A DNA stretch of 64,000 bases from Pseudovibrio japonicus (lineage in GTDB: Bacteria > Pseudomonadota > Alphaproteobacteria > Rhizobiales > Stappiaceae), in assembly GCF_014651595.1 (NCBI RefSeq), contig NZ_BMXE01000005.1, forward strand, positions 62,001-126,000. The letters are read 5' to 3'. The translations under genes were made by a program, and so were the position numbers. Of this stretch, positions 32,812 through 41,891 are shown piece after piece; position 1 is the first letter of the stretch; each line of letters begins with the position of its first letter. The notes under the pieces were generated by a model that saw nothing but the letters and a program-made list of their open reading frames with translations, did not search any database and was not told where the DNA came from.

Positions 32812-35800
32812 TTGGCTATTCAACGTATATTGGTTGCTAACCGCTCAGAGATTGCAATCCGCGTTTTCCGGGCTGCAAATGAACTTGGTCTCCAGACGGT
32901 TGCCGTCTTTGCAGAAGAAGACAAACTGGCTTTGCATCGCTTTAAGGCGGACGAAGCCTATCAGGTCGGCAAAGGGATGGGGCCGATTGAAGCATACCTG
33001 TCTATTGATGAGATTATCCGCGTTGCAAAAGAGCAGCGCGTTGATGCGATCCACCCTGGATACGGCTTCCTTTCTGAAAGCCCGGAGTTTGCTGAGGCGT
33101 GCGCCGCGAATGGCATCGTCTTTATTGGCCCTTCACCAGAGACCATGCGCCGTCTTGGCAACAAAGTAGCTGCTCGTGAGCTGGCAATTAAAGCTGGCGT
33201 TCCTGTAATGCCTGCGACGGACCCACTTCCGGATGATATGGAAGAAGTGAAGCGTCTTGCGCTCGAGATCGGCTATCCGGTGATGCTGAAAGCCTCATGG
33301 GGTGGAGGTGGCCGCGGTATGCGCGTCATCCATGACGAAGAAACGCTTCTGCGCGAGGTAGTTGAGGCCAAGCGTGAAGCCAAAGCAGCATTCGGCAAGG
33401 ACGAGGTTTATCTCGAAAAGCTTGTCGAACGTGCGCGTCACGTTGAAGTGCAGATTCTTGGTGATCAGCATGGCAACCTTGTGCATCTGTTTGAGCGCGA
33501 CTGTTCCATTCAGCGCCGCCACCAGAAAGTGGTTGAACGTGCACCCGCGCCTTACCTCGATGAGGATAAGCGCCGAGAGCTTTGTGAGTATGGTCTGAAG
33601 ATTGGCCGCGAAGTTGGTTATTGTGGTGCGGGTACCGTTGAGTTCCTGATGGATGCGGATACCGACAAGGTCTACTTCATTGAGGTGAATCCGCGTATTC
33701 AGGTGGAACATACTGTTACTGAAGAAGTTACCGGTATCGACATCGTTCGTGCGCAGATCCGCATTGCGGAAGGTGGCCGCATTGGTGACGAGGCCGTGAC
33801 TGGTGTGCCTGAACAGGGCGCGATTGTGCTGAACGGTCATGCGCTTCAGTGCCGTATTACCACTGAAGATCCTGAGCACAATTTCATTCCTGATTATGGT
33901 CGTTTGACTGCCTATCGTGGGGCGACCGGTTTTGGTATCCGTCTTGATGGTGGTACGGCTTACGCCGGTGCGGTGATCACCCGGTTCTATGATCCGCTGC
34001 TTGAAAAAGTGACCGCCTGGGCGCCGACGCCTGAAGAAGTTTGTGCGCGTATGGACCGTGCGCTGCGTGAGTTTCGTATTCGCGGCGTTGCGACCAACCT
34101 GATTTTCCTTGAGCGAATTATCGGACATCCGTCCTTCCAGAATAACTCTTATACAACGCGGTTTATTGATAACACGCCGGAGCTGTTTGAGAACATTAAG
34201 ACGGCTGACCGCGCAACCAAGCTGCTGACGTATATTGCTGATGTGACCGTGAACGGGCATCCGGAGACCAAGGGCCGCCCCAAGCCGCCGGCTGCTGCGC
34301 CGGTACCGGTCGCGCCAAAGTTCAAACTGCCTGTGATGGATGGGACCCGTCAGAAGCTTGAGGAACTTGGTCCGAAGAAATTTGCCAAGTGGGTAAAAGC
34401 GCAGCCGCAAGTGCTGGTTACTGACACTACTATGCGTGATGCACATCAATCATTGCTTGCTACACGCATGCGCACCTATGATCTGGTGCAGGTGGCGGAC
34501 AGTTATGCGCAGGGTCTGCCTGAGCTGTTTTCTCTGGAATGCTGGGGCGGCGCGACCTTTGATGTGTCCATGCGCTTCCTGACAGAAGACCCGTGGGAGC
34601 GTCTGCGTCTTGTGCGCGAGAAAGCGCCGAACCTGCTGATGCAGATGTTGCTGCGTGGGTCCAACGGCGTGGGGTATGCCAACTATCCGGATAACGTGGT
34701 TCAGCACTTTGTGCAGCAGGCTGCTGAAGCTGGTGTGGATGTATTCCGCGTGTTTGACTGTCTCAACTGGGTTGAGAACATGCGCGTTTCGCTTGATGCC
34801 GTACAAGAACAAGGCAAGTTGTGTGAGGCAGCGATTTGCTACACTGGCGACATTCTGAACAGCGGGCGTCCTAAGTATGATCTGAAGTACTACGTTAAAC
34901 TAGCAAAAGAGCTTGAAGCGGCGGGCGCGCATATTCTTGGCATTAAGGATATGGGCGGGGTGCTGAAGCCTCAGGCGGCGAAGGTACTGGTGAAGGCGCT
35001 GAAGGAAGAGACCGATCTGCCGATCCACTTCCATACCCACGATACTTCTGGCATTGCAGCCTCTTCCGTTCTAGCTGCGGTCGAAAGCGGTGCTGATATT
35101 GTTGATCTGGCGATGGACTCACTGTCTGGCCTGACGTCTCAGCCATGTATGGGATCTGTTGTTGAAGCGCTGAAGGGGACTTCCCGTGACAGCGGTTTGA
35201 ACACAGATCGCATCCAGCAGCTTTCCTTCTACTGGGAAGCGGTGCGTACCCAGTACCGTGCGTTCGAAAGTGACCTACGCTTCGGGGCTTCCGAGGTTTA
35301 CCTGCACGAGATGCCCGGTGGGCAGTTCACCAACCTTAAAGAACAGGCGCGCTCGCTTGGTCTGGAGATGCGTTGGCACGAAGTTGCCAAGGCGTATGCT
35401 GATGCGAACATGATGTTCGGTGACATTGTGAAGGTGACGCCGAGTTCCAAGGTTGTTGGTGACATGGCGGTGATGATGGTGTCACAGGGCATCACAACTG
35501 AGGATGTTCTTGATCCGACGAAGGAAGTCTCCTTCCCGGAATCTGTCGTGAACATGCTGCATGGTGACCTTGGTATCCCTCCGGGGGGCTGGCCTGTTGA
35601 TCTGCAGAAGAAAGTTCTGAAAGGGCAAAAGCCGATCACGGTTCGTCCGGGGTCCTTGCTTGAAGCTGAAGATATGGATGGGAAGCGCAAGGAGCTTGCA
35701 GGCATCTTGGGCCGCAAAGGGTCCGAGCAGGAGCTTTCTTCCATGCTGATGTACCCGAAGGTGTATACGGAGTTTGCCAAGGCGCAGGACAAGTATGGTC

Positions 35801-36258
35801 CGACTAGCGTGCTACCAACGCCAACCTACTTTTACGGTCTCAATGTTGGTGACGAGATCATGGCTGAGCTGGAGCCGGGGAAGACGATTGTTATCTCTTG
35901 CCTTGCGATCGGTGAGACTGATGAACGGGGTGAGAAGCGTGTGTTCTTTGAGCTGAATGGTCAGCCACGCAACATCCGTATCATTGACCGGACCCACAGT
36001 GCAGCTAACGCACCTGCGCGCCGCAAGGTGGATGAAGACAACGAGCTTCAGGTTGGCGCACCTGTGCCGGGTGTGGTTTCAACGCTGGGTGTGAAGGCGG
36101 GTCAGACCGTCAGAGCAGGGGACCTGCTGGTTTCCATTGAAGCAATGAAGATGGAAACATCGGTTCATGCCGAGCGGGATGGGGAGATCAACGAGGTTTG
36201 TGTTGCTCCAGGCGACCAGCTTGATGCCAAGGATCTGATCTGTACGTTTAAGGGATAG
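32812..36258 (+). CDS. pyc: Pyruvate carboxylase
   Basis: A full-length 1148-residue single-chain pyruvate carboxylase, which makes oxaloacetate from pyruvate, bicarbonate and ATP using biotin. The biotin carboxylase domain (about 1-460) starts IQRILVANRSEIAIRVFRAA and has the ATP-grasp glycine loop KASWGGGGRGMRV and the EVNPRIQVEHTVTEE motif. The carboxyltransferase domain (about 540-810) has DTTMRDAHQSLLATR and the metal-binding HFHTHDTSG. The C-terminal carrier domain has EAMKM with the biotinyl lysine at residue 1113. The start is TTG, with GGGGGA six bases upstream; the protein begins at the normal place. It is anaplerotic and monocistronic, with a strong terminator behind. Confidence 0.97.
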   Translation: MAIQRILVANRSEIAIRVFRAANELGLQTVAVFAEEDKLALHRFKADEAYQVGKGMGPIEAYLSIDEIIRVAKEQRVDAIHPGYGFLSESPEFAEACAANGIVFIGPSPETMRRLGNKVAARELAIKAGVPVMPATDPLPDDMEEVKRLALEIGYPVMLKASWGGGGRGMRVIHDEETLLREVVEAKREAKAAFGKDEVYLEKLVERARHVEVQILGDQHGNLVHLFERDCSIQRRHQKVVERAPAPYLDEDKRRELCEYGLKIGREVGYCGAGTVEFLMDADTDKVYFIEVNPRIQVEHTVTEEVTGIDIVRAQIRIAEGGRIGDEAVTGVPEQGAIVLNGHALQCRITTEDPEHNFIPDYGRLTAYRGATGFGIRLDGGTAYAGAVITRFYDPLLEKVTAWAPTPEEVCARMDRALREFRIRGVATNLIFLERIIGHPSFQNNSYTTRFIDNTPELFENIKTADRATKLLTYIADVTVNGHPETKGRPKPPAAAPVPVAPKFKLPVMDGTRQKLEELGPKKFAKWVKAQPQVLVTDTTMRDAHQSLLATRMRTYDLVQVADSYAQGLPELFSLECWGGATFDVSMRFLTEDPWERLRLVREKAPNLLMQMLLRGSNGVGYANYPDNVVQHFVQQAAEAGVDVFRVFDCLNWVENMRVSLDAVQEQGKLCEAAICYTGDILNSGRPKYDLKYYVKLAKELEAAGAHILGIKDMGGVLKPQAAKVLVKALKEETDLPIHFHTHDTSGIAASSVLAAVESGADIVDLAMDSLSGLTSQPCMGSVVEALKGTSRDSGLNTDRIQQLSFYWEAVRTQYRAFESDLRFGASEVYLHEMPGGQFTNLKEQARSLGLEMRWHEVAKAYADANMMFGDIVKVTPSSKVVGDMAVMMVSQGITTEDVLDPTKEVSFPESVVNMLHGDLGIPPGGWPVDLQKKVLKGQKPITVRPGSLLEAEDMDGKRKELAGILGRKGSEQELSSMLMYPKVYTEFAKAQDKYGPTSVLPTPTYFYGLNVGDEIMAELEPGKTIVISCLAIGETDERGEKRVFFELNGQPRNIRIIDRTHSAANAPARRKVDEDNELQVGAPVPGVVSTLGVKAGQTVRAGDLLVSIEAMKMETSVHAERDGEINEVCVAPGDQLDAKDLICTFKG

Positions 36259-36287
36259 ATCTGAAGCCTGTTTGATTTGTTGAGATT

Positions 36288-36336
36288 AACCAGCAATGCG
36301 TTTGGTGCATAAGCACTATGCATTGCTGGTTTTTCT
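36288..36336 (+). terminator. pyc terminator
   Basis: Perfect 12-bp stem AACCAGCAATGC / GCATTGCTGGTT with a 20-base loop, followed by a T-rich tract, 30 bp after the pyc stop. Confidence 0.9.
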
Positions 36337-36389
36337 ATTTTTGGGGAATAAAAATTCATATTAATCAACATGTTGTATGGTTCTGACCG

Positions 36390-36424
36390 TAACGTTTTTC
36401 GTTAGGTATTGCTACGTTTCGTAG
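36390..36424. promoter_or_regulatory. Paired CG-T-CG palindromes upstream of the acetate transporter
   Basis: TAACG-TTTTT-CGTTA (36390-36404) and CTACG-TTT-CGTAG (36412-36424) stand side by side about 140 bp upstream of the transporter start. They resemble each other and the palindrome at 31454-31474, suggesting one regulator. Confidence 0.4.
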
Positions 36425-36559
36425 TAGTGCGATTGTTCCTGTCTGAGTGCTTCTGTATTGAGCGCCCCAACTAATTCATGAGTGTGTCTCCCAATTTCTG
36501 ATCTTTAGGAACTGCTTTCCTACAGGGCCAGAGTTGGGTTTTTTATTGAGGGTGCAACG

Positions 36560-37171
36560 GTGCAAACTAAAACAGGAAACCCGGCAGTCATTGGTCTGGC
36601 TGGATTTGGTATCACGACCTTTGTTCTGCAGATGGCGAACATTGGTCTGCTTGAGAATATGGGGCCGGTTCTCTGGCTTGGCGTCTTTGTTGGTGGACTT
36701 GCGCAGATGGTTGCTGGTTTCCAGACGGGCAAGACCGGCAACAATTTCGGCTACAGCGCTTTCACGATCTATGGGGCATTCTGGCTGGCTTTTGCAGGCA
36801 TTCTTGCTGGCAATGAGCTGGGCTTTTACGCAGCCTCGCACACTGACATCGGTTTCTTCCTGCTGCCGTTCGCCATCTACACCGGCATCATGTTCTACGC
36901 GGCACTGCACGTGCATACTGCGGAAGCTTCCATTTTCGGCAGTTTGTTTCTCGGTTTTATCTTGTTGGTTCTGGGGCACTTTGGTCCGGCGTTCTTTAAC
37001 GTGATCGCGGGTTACGTGCTGATCCTGTGTTCCTTCTGCGCCTGGTATGTGATGGCACATATCATTTACAAGGATATCTGTGGCCGGGATGTTCTGCCGG
37101 TTGGTTCACCGGTTCTGCAACCGGGTGGGAAGGCGACTGGTGCTGGTGCTGATGCTGTTGCAGCTGAATAA
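36560..37171 (+). CDS. Acetate uptake transporter family protein (GPR1/FUN34/YaaH)
   Basis: A 203-residue inner-membrane protein of the acetate/succinate transporter family (SatP-like). It starts with the family signature NPAVIGLAGFGITTFVL (the NPAPLGL motif) at residues 7-23 and has six hydrophobic segments, ending in a short Gly/Ala-rich cytoplasmic tail. It would import acetate or other short carboxylates with protons. The start is a GTG with GAGGG upstream. Its place after pyc and the paired palindromes upstream fit control by carbon source. Confidence 0.9.
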   Translation: MQTKTGNPAVIGLAGFGITTFVLQMANIGLLENMGPVLWLGVFVGGLAQMVAGFQTGKTGNNFGYSAFTIYGAFWLAFAGILAGNELGFYAASHTDIGFFLLPFAIYTGIMFYAALHVHTAEASIFGSLFLGFILLVLGHFGPAFFNVIAGYVLILCSFCAWYVMAHIIYKDICGRDVLPVGSPVLQPGGKATGAGADAVAAE

Positions 37172-37193
37172 TCCAGCTATAAAGCGATGTGAA

Positions 37194-37217
37194 AAGCCCG
37201 GTCCTGTGACCGGGCTT
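37194..37217. terminator. Bidirectional terminator-like hairpin
   Basis: Perfect 10-bp stem AAGCCCGGTC / GACCGGGCTT with loop CTGT, between the transporter and the convergent amidotransferase. T and A tracts at the flanks are short. Confidence 0.7.
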
Positions 37218-37219
37218 GT

Positions 37220-37969
37220 CTATTTACCTGTCTGAGATGACCATTCCCTGGCAGGTTCGGATGCATAACCGATCCAGTTGTCCATGAATGCTTCCAGCCA
37301 ATGCAGCACCGCAGGGTCGTATACGAAGCTTTCTCGGAAATGCTCGCCGCGTTTCTTGGCACCTGGCAGCACCAGACGATGTGCGGCACGTGTCGTCCAG
37401 CGGTGCATCATGGCGTACGTCAGTTCGGGATGAAATTGAATGCCGAATGCATTTTCGCCAACGCGGATCGCCTGATTTTCGTAAGTTGGACTCGATGCCA
37501 GAAGCTCGGCACCTGATGGCAGTGAGAAGCCTTCGCGATGCCATTGATAAACCTGTTCGGGCCACGCCATCAGTTTGGTGCCCGATGGTGTTGCTTTCAG
37601 TGGGTAATAGCCGATTTCGACCAATCCGTCGTCACGCCCTGTTACCGTACCGCCGAGGTGTTTGGAGAGCATCTGTGCGCCGAGGCAGATCCCCAGATAT
37701 GGCTTGTTTTCCTTGAGTGGAACGTTGATCCAGTCGATTTCCCGTTTCACAAAGTCATCACTGTCATTGGCACTCATTGGACCACCAAAGATGACTGCGC
37801 CCGCGTGGTCTGCTAGTGTTTCCGGCAATGGATCTCCAAAGCGTGGACGCCGGATGTCCAGTTCAAAGCCGCGTTTGATCAATTGTTGTCCAACGCGACC
37901 GGGGTTTGAGGTTTCCTGATGCAGCACCACCAGCACTTTAGGCTGGTGTCGAGAAATACCTTCTTTCAT
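37220..37969 (-). CDS. Class I glutamine amidotransferase domain protein
   Basis: A 249-residue stand-alone GATase1 protein of the GMP-synthase-like subgroup. The nucleophile elbow GICLGAQ (near residues 93-99) holds the catalytic Cys, and FGIQFHPEL (near 176-184) holds the His and Glu of the triad. Such proteins release ammonia from glutamine or gamma-glutamyl compounds; without a synthetase partner the substrate is unknown. It lies upstream of nothing obvious in function and 23 bp downstream of the TerB-like gene on the same strand. Confidence 0.87.
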   Translation of the reverse strand: MKEGISRHQPKVLVVLHQETSNPGRVGQQLIKRGFELDIRRPRFGDPLPETLADHAGAVIFGGPMSANDSDDFVKREIDWINVPLKENKPYLGICLGAQMLSKHLGGTVTGRDDGLVEIGYYPLKATPSGTKLMAWPEQVYQWHREGFSLPSGAELLASSPTYENQAIRVGENAFGIQFHPELTYAMMHRWTTRAAHRLVLPGAKKRGEHFRESFVYDPAVLHWLEAFMDNWIGYASEPAREWSSQTGK

Positions 37970-37992
37970 TTATCTCCTAACCATTAAGTAGA

Positions 37993-38463
37993 CTAAGAAT
38001 TATTGCCCCCCTGTCGATGAGCAACTTTTTGTTTGAGCTCCATGCGGTCTCTGGACGAGACGCCTAACAGCTCGGCAACGCGCCAAATTGTATTGTCTTC
38101 AAATTCGTGAACTGACCCATCTGCGAAGCCCATCTCCCAGAGGATCTCAATAACTCTAAGTCGTTGTTCTGGCTCCAGCTTGCGCTTGAGGACAGATGTG
38201 AAGCGATAAAGATCGACAGAATCCTCGTCGCGTTCGCGTGCAAGGTCCATGAGCTCCTGAGTGTCATCGTCGCTCAAATCGTATTGCTGTTGTAGGATTC
38301 GTTTGAGCTGGTCCAGCTCCTGTTGCCCGATCTCGCCATCTACTGTGATGATGTGGAACATAAGCGCCGCCACTGCCAACCGTTCATCATCTTCAGAAAA
38401 GCGGCCTTCTTGCTCCTGTTCGCCTGACAGGCCTTTGAAGAATTTTTTCAGGGCGTCCAGCAT
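37993..38463 (-). CDS. TerB-like (tellurite resistance family) protein
   Basis: A 156-residue acidic, helical protein of the TerB/DjlA N-terminal family. The conserved core is ALMFHIITVDGEIGQQELDQLKRIL (about residues 33-57), with the metal-contacting VDGE motif, and a second FADGSVHEFEDNTIWRVAELLGVS (about 112-135). TerB proteins bind metal ions at the membrane face, though a role in tellurite resistance cannot be claimed without the other ter genes, which are absent. It may be co-transcribed with the amidotransferase gene. Confidence 0.87.
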   Translation of the reverse strand: MLDALKKFFKGLSGEQEQEGRFSEDDERLAVAALMFHIITVDGEIGQQELDQLKRILQQQYDLSDDDTQELMDLARERDEDSVDLYRFTSVLKRKLEPEQRLRVIEILWEMGFADGSVHEFEDNTIWRVAELLGVSSRDRMELKQKVAHRQGGNNS

Positions 38464-38829
38464 TCATATGCTCCATGCAGTTATTTGTTTTCTTGTAGCT
38501 TTATTTAGTGCTTTTCTGAGATGCGTAAAGGTGTTTCGGCTCCAATTGGAATACTATTGATATGCAAAAATAATTTCAAATGAGAAAGAAAAGGAATTAA
38601 AATCGCCAGTTTGACACCACTTGATACTGCGACACTTGGGAGCAAATGTGTTAGAAGTCCCTGGTTCAGAACGACAGCTGGCTTTGTTCCGGGGCTTGTA
38701 AGACTTTAACTAATCATAATTTAGACGTTTTCTACGGGCTTTGTGCCCTGTATTTGTTGAGTACAAGCTGCTTACATGTGAGTCCAATTTTCGGCTTCAA
38801 GAAATCGTCCACTAGGATACTAAGACTAA
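38464..38829. other. Gene-free divergent region
   Basis: A 366-bp region between the divergent TerB-like and AsmA genes. It holds a small GGGC/GCCC hairpin near 38739-38752 and AT-rich tracts; nothing else convincing is seen. It must carry both promoters. Confidence 0.4.
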
Positions 38830-41814
38830 ATGAAACGCTCTCTTCTTATCTTTGGAGCTCTGGCTGCTCTTTTGGTTTGCGGTCTGGTGCTTGCACCGCT
38901 TCTCGTTCCGCAGCAACAGCTGAAAGCCCAAATTGCGGAAACATTTGAGACGGCAACTGGATGGAAGCTGCGTCTTGACGGACGCACGAGTGTGGATTTG
39001 TTTCCAACACTGGCTATCGAGGTTGAAAATGTTGGTGTTGCCGGTGCCGCGAGGGCTGATGGGATCGAGTTCGCCAGGGTGGAAAAAGCCCGATTTGAGC
39101 TGAACTCTCTGCGTTTGCTGACTGGCGGCAACATCATTCGGAATATTGAACTCATCGAACCCAACTGGACCCTTGAAGTTGATCAGGAAGGAGCGTCCTC
39201 CTGGCAACCGCTGTTGGCCAGTGATGAAGACGGGGAGGCTCCCATGGTTGCTGCGAATATTGCAGGCCGGGTTGCTTCCTTTATGGATCAGCTGGATCTG
39301 GATACCCTGAGTATTGAACGGGGTCAGATCTCCTACAGTGAACCTGAGCCCAAAGCCCCTCTGGTGTTTTCCAATATTGATCTTGCGTTGAACTTCGAAA
39401 GCGGCAGTGATGCCCTGACGGCTGAGGGAGCGTTTGTTCTTGGGGATGAGCGCTATGCGGTTGGTGGCCGTGTCGGGTCTGTAACCGCTTTGCAGAATGC
39501 ACAGGCTACTGCTGTTGAGGCTCATGTTGTCGGACCGGCGCAGGAGAAGTTTGGCTTTGAAGGTCAGCTGGCGTTTGGTGTCCGTCCTGTTGGGCGATTG
39601 CAAGTTACTGCGGAACTGCCGGACCTTGCTGCATTTGCCGCGCAGCATGCTGTGAAGTTTCCGGAAGGTATCGGAAGCGGTGCGCTGACCAGTGAAGTGC
39701 ATTTCCGTAAACGCGGTATTCGCACCAAGGGTCTTTCCATCACCTCGGGTTCCGTCGCTTTTGGCGGCGATATTGCACTCAATTATCTTGAAGACGGTTA
39801 TGAGCTGAAAGGCCAGGTTACTGGCCAGTCTCTGGATTTCGAGCAACTTCTTCGTCTTGCCGGGCTGGATACAGCGGCATCAGGTTTTGCTAATGTGGAT
39901 GCCTCGTTCTACGGCGTTGGGCAGTCTTATGAGGAACTGGTCGCAGGTCTGGAAGTTGAGGGTGGCGCTCTGCTGAGAAAGGGGCGTATCGCCAACATCC
40001 AGCTGCCAGAGATGCTTGCGGTAGAGGGGCGCGAGGAAGCGCTCGACGATATGGACCTCACTATGGTCTTTTCCGGGCTTTCCAATCCTCTGGAGCTGAA
40101 AGGCACTGCGCGTTGGCAGGGTGAGCCGATTGTTCTGCAGGGCGGATTACGCTCAGATGCTAATATTGATCTGGCGTTCTCCAGTGAGATGTTTTCGGGC
40201 AGTTTGACCGGCCCTTATTCCTTAAGTGATGGCTTTGACGGAATTTTCGCCTTTCAAACTATTGACTTCAATAATCTGGCGCGCTGGTACGGGCGTCCGC
40301 TGCCGCGATACCTGCGTGGCAACAAGCTTGAGCTAGCTGGGCGCTTTGAAGCTGATGCAGATGGCGTTTCCTTTGAGAATGCGCAGTTTAGACTGGATGA
40401 TACCAGCTTGACGGGCAGTGGCCGGCTCGACACCGGAGAAATTCCGAAACTCAGTGGTGAGTTGCAAATTAAGCAGGCCTCCTTTGACAAGATGTTCTCT
40501 CGCAATGACGACAAGAATGCAAAGGGTGAAGGGGCCTACGACTTCTCGGTTCTGCGCAGCTTCGATCTGGATCTGGCGCTGTCTATTGAGGACCTCAGCC
40601 TTGGTGCGCTTCGCGGGCAGAATGCGGAGTTGAAAGCAGTGCTTTCCGAGGGGCGACTCGCTTTGGACGTGGCGCGGGTTGGCCTTTATCAGGGTGAGGG
40701 CGCCGGTAAGCTTCTGTTGAATGGTGCCACGATCAAGCCGGGTATTTCTGCGGAGTTTTCGCTTAAGGGTATTGATGCGGCTCCTTTCCTTGCCTCGCTT
40801 GGCGATATGCCGCGTGTTGATGGCAATCTTTACGCCGAGATGGATGTGAACACTTCTGGCAGCACCCCAAGTGATTTCTGGGTCAATATGGGCGGTGCAC
40901 TCAGCTTCCAGCTTGGCAACGGGATGCTGCACGAGCTGGATGTTGATCGGCTGGTCGCCTCTGTCAGCAGTGAAGGCATTACAGGCTGGCCGTTTACCGA
41001 GGCGGACCGGACAGAATTTTCCAGCTGGGGTGCGGATGTTGTCTTTGATCGGGGCACTGCGGAGTTCCAGGCGCTGACGTTGCAGAGCAAAACGGCTCTT
41101 GTTGAAGGGCGTGGTGCGATCAACATCAAGGATGGCGAGGTTCTGTGGTATCTGCAGCCAAGCTTGCTGGATCAGAGCAAGATTGGCGGTGAAGGCACGG
41201 AAACCGCACAGTCCGGTGATGTGGCGCCACTGAAGATCCGTGGTTCGATCAATGTTCCAAGTTTCGAGCCTGTCGATAAGCAAGAATACGCGAGTGCGTC
41301 TTTTGGGGATGTGAAGCAGACTCAGAAGCTCTCTGACAAGCTTGCAGAAGATCTGGAAACTGCAAAAACCGTTGAAGAGGTGCAGCGCCTGCGTACTGCG
41401 GCGGCGAAAGACGGACAAGTCAATGCGCCGGAGCCTTCCGAGACGGTTGCCGAGGCACTGCCTGTCGCTGTGGAGCCATCTGAAGAAGAGGCGAGTGTAA
41501 CGACGGCTTCAGTTGCTGCGGATGATCTGCCTCCGCTCAGCGAGGATGCTGCGCCGAATACGAATAGTGCGAAGGTTTTGGTGCCTGTTGCAAAGCCGGA
41601 GGATGTGCCAGCACCTGCTGTTGTGGCCTCAACGCCGAAGAGACCAGCCAAGAGCGGTGCACCTAAGCGTGATCTCAAACGCCGTGATGTTGTGCCTCGT
41701 GGGCCGGGCAATGTGAATGTGAAAGCTGTTGCTGATGGAACGGCAGACCCGGATGCGACACTGACCTCCCTGGAGGAGGCGTTTGGAATGCCAGCTGGCT
41801 TTCTTACTGATTGA
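38830..41814 (+). CDS. AsmA family protein
   Basis: A 994-residue AsmA-family protein. A single N-terminal membrane anchor (about residues 4-26) is followed by the AsmA N-terminal domain, with the characteristic FETATGWKLRLDGRTSVDLFPTLAIEVENVGV segment (about 41-72), a long beta-rich region and the AsmA_2-like C-terminal part near 600-830 (INIKDGEVLWYL). The last 150 residues are a low-complexity Ala/Pro/Ser/Lys tail. AsmA-like proteins are thought to form beta-rich bridges for lipid transport between the membranes. Transcribed alone, with a strong terminator. Confidence 0.9.
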   Translation: MKRSLLIFGALAALLVCGLVLAPLLVPQQQLKAQIAETFETATGWKLRLDGRTSVDLFPTLAIEVENVGVAGAARADGIEFARVEKARFELNSLRLLTGGNIIRNIELIEPNWTLEVDQEGASSWQPLLASDEDGEAPMVAANIAGRVASFMDQLDLDTLSIERGQISYSEPEPKAPLVFSNIDLALNFESGSDALTAEGAFVLGDERYAVGGRVGSVTALQNAQATAVEAHVVGPAQEKFGFEGQLAFGVRPVGRLQVTAELPDLAAFAAQHAVKFPEGIGSGALTSEVHFRKRGIRTKGLSITSGSVAFGGDIALNYLEDGYELKGQVTGQSLDFEQLLRLAGLDTAASGFANVDASFYGVGQSYEELVAGLEVEGGALLRKGRIANIQLPEMLAVEGREEALDDMDLTMVFSGLSNPLELKGTARWQGEPIVLQGGLRSDANIDLAFSSEMFSGSLTGPYSLSDGFDGIFAFQTIDFNNLARWYGRPLPRYLRGNKLELAGRFEADADGVSFENAQFRLDDTSLTGSGRLDTGEIPKLSGELQIKQASFDKMFSRNDDKNAKGEGAYDFSVLRSFDLDLALSIEDLSLGALRGQNAELKAVLSEGRLALDVARVGLYQGEGAGKLLLNGATIKPGISAEFSLKGIDAAPFLASLGDMPRVDGNLYAEMDVNTSGSTPSDFWVNMGGALSFQLGNGMLHELDVDRLVASVSSEGITGWPFTEADRTEFSSWGADVVFDRGTAEFQALTLQSKTALVEGRGAINIKDGEVLWYLQPSLLDQSKIGGEGTETAQSGDVAPLKIRGSINVPSFEPVDKQEYASASFGDVKQTQKLSDKLAEDLETAKTVEEVQRLRTAAAKDGQVNAPEPSETVAEALPVAVEPSEEEASVTTASVAADDLPPLSEDAAPNTNSAKVLVPVAKPEDVPAPAVVASTPKRPAKSGAPKRDLKRRDVVPRGPGNVNVKAVADGTADPDATLTSLEEAFGMPAGFLTD

Positions 41815-41834
41815 TCAAGGGACCTGAGAAAAAC

Positions 41835-41870
41835 AAAGGCCCGGAGAGATGTCTGCTCCGGGCCTTTTTT
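41835..41870. terminator. Terminator after the AsmA gene
   Basis: Perfect 11-bp stem AAAGGCCCGGA / TCCGGGCCTTT followed by T residues. It lies between the AsmA gene and the convergent molybdenum hydroxylase gene and may serve both. Confidence 0.9.
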
Positions 41871-41891
41871 GTGTGGTGAAGTCGATCTTTC

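Noticed and set aside
37993-38463. Tellurite resistance locus
   Set aside because: Only a TerB-like gene is present; terZ, terC, terD and terE are absent, so resistance cannot be claimed.
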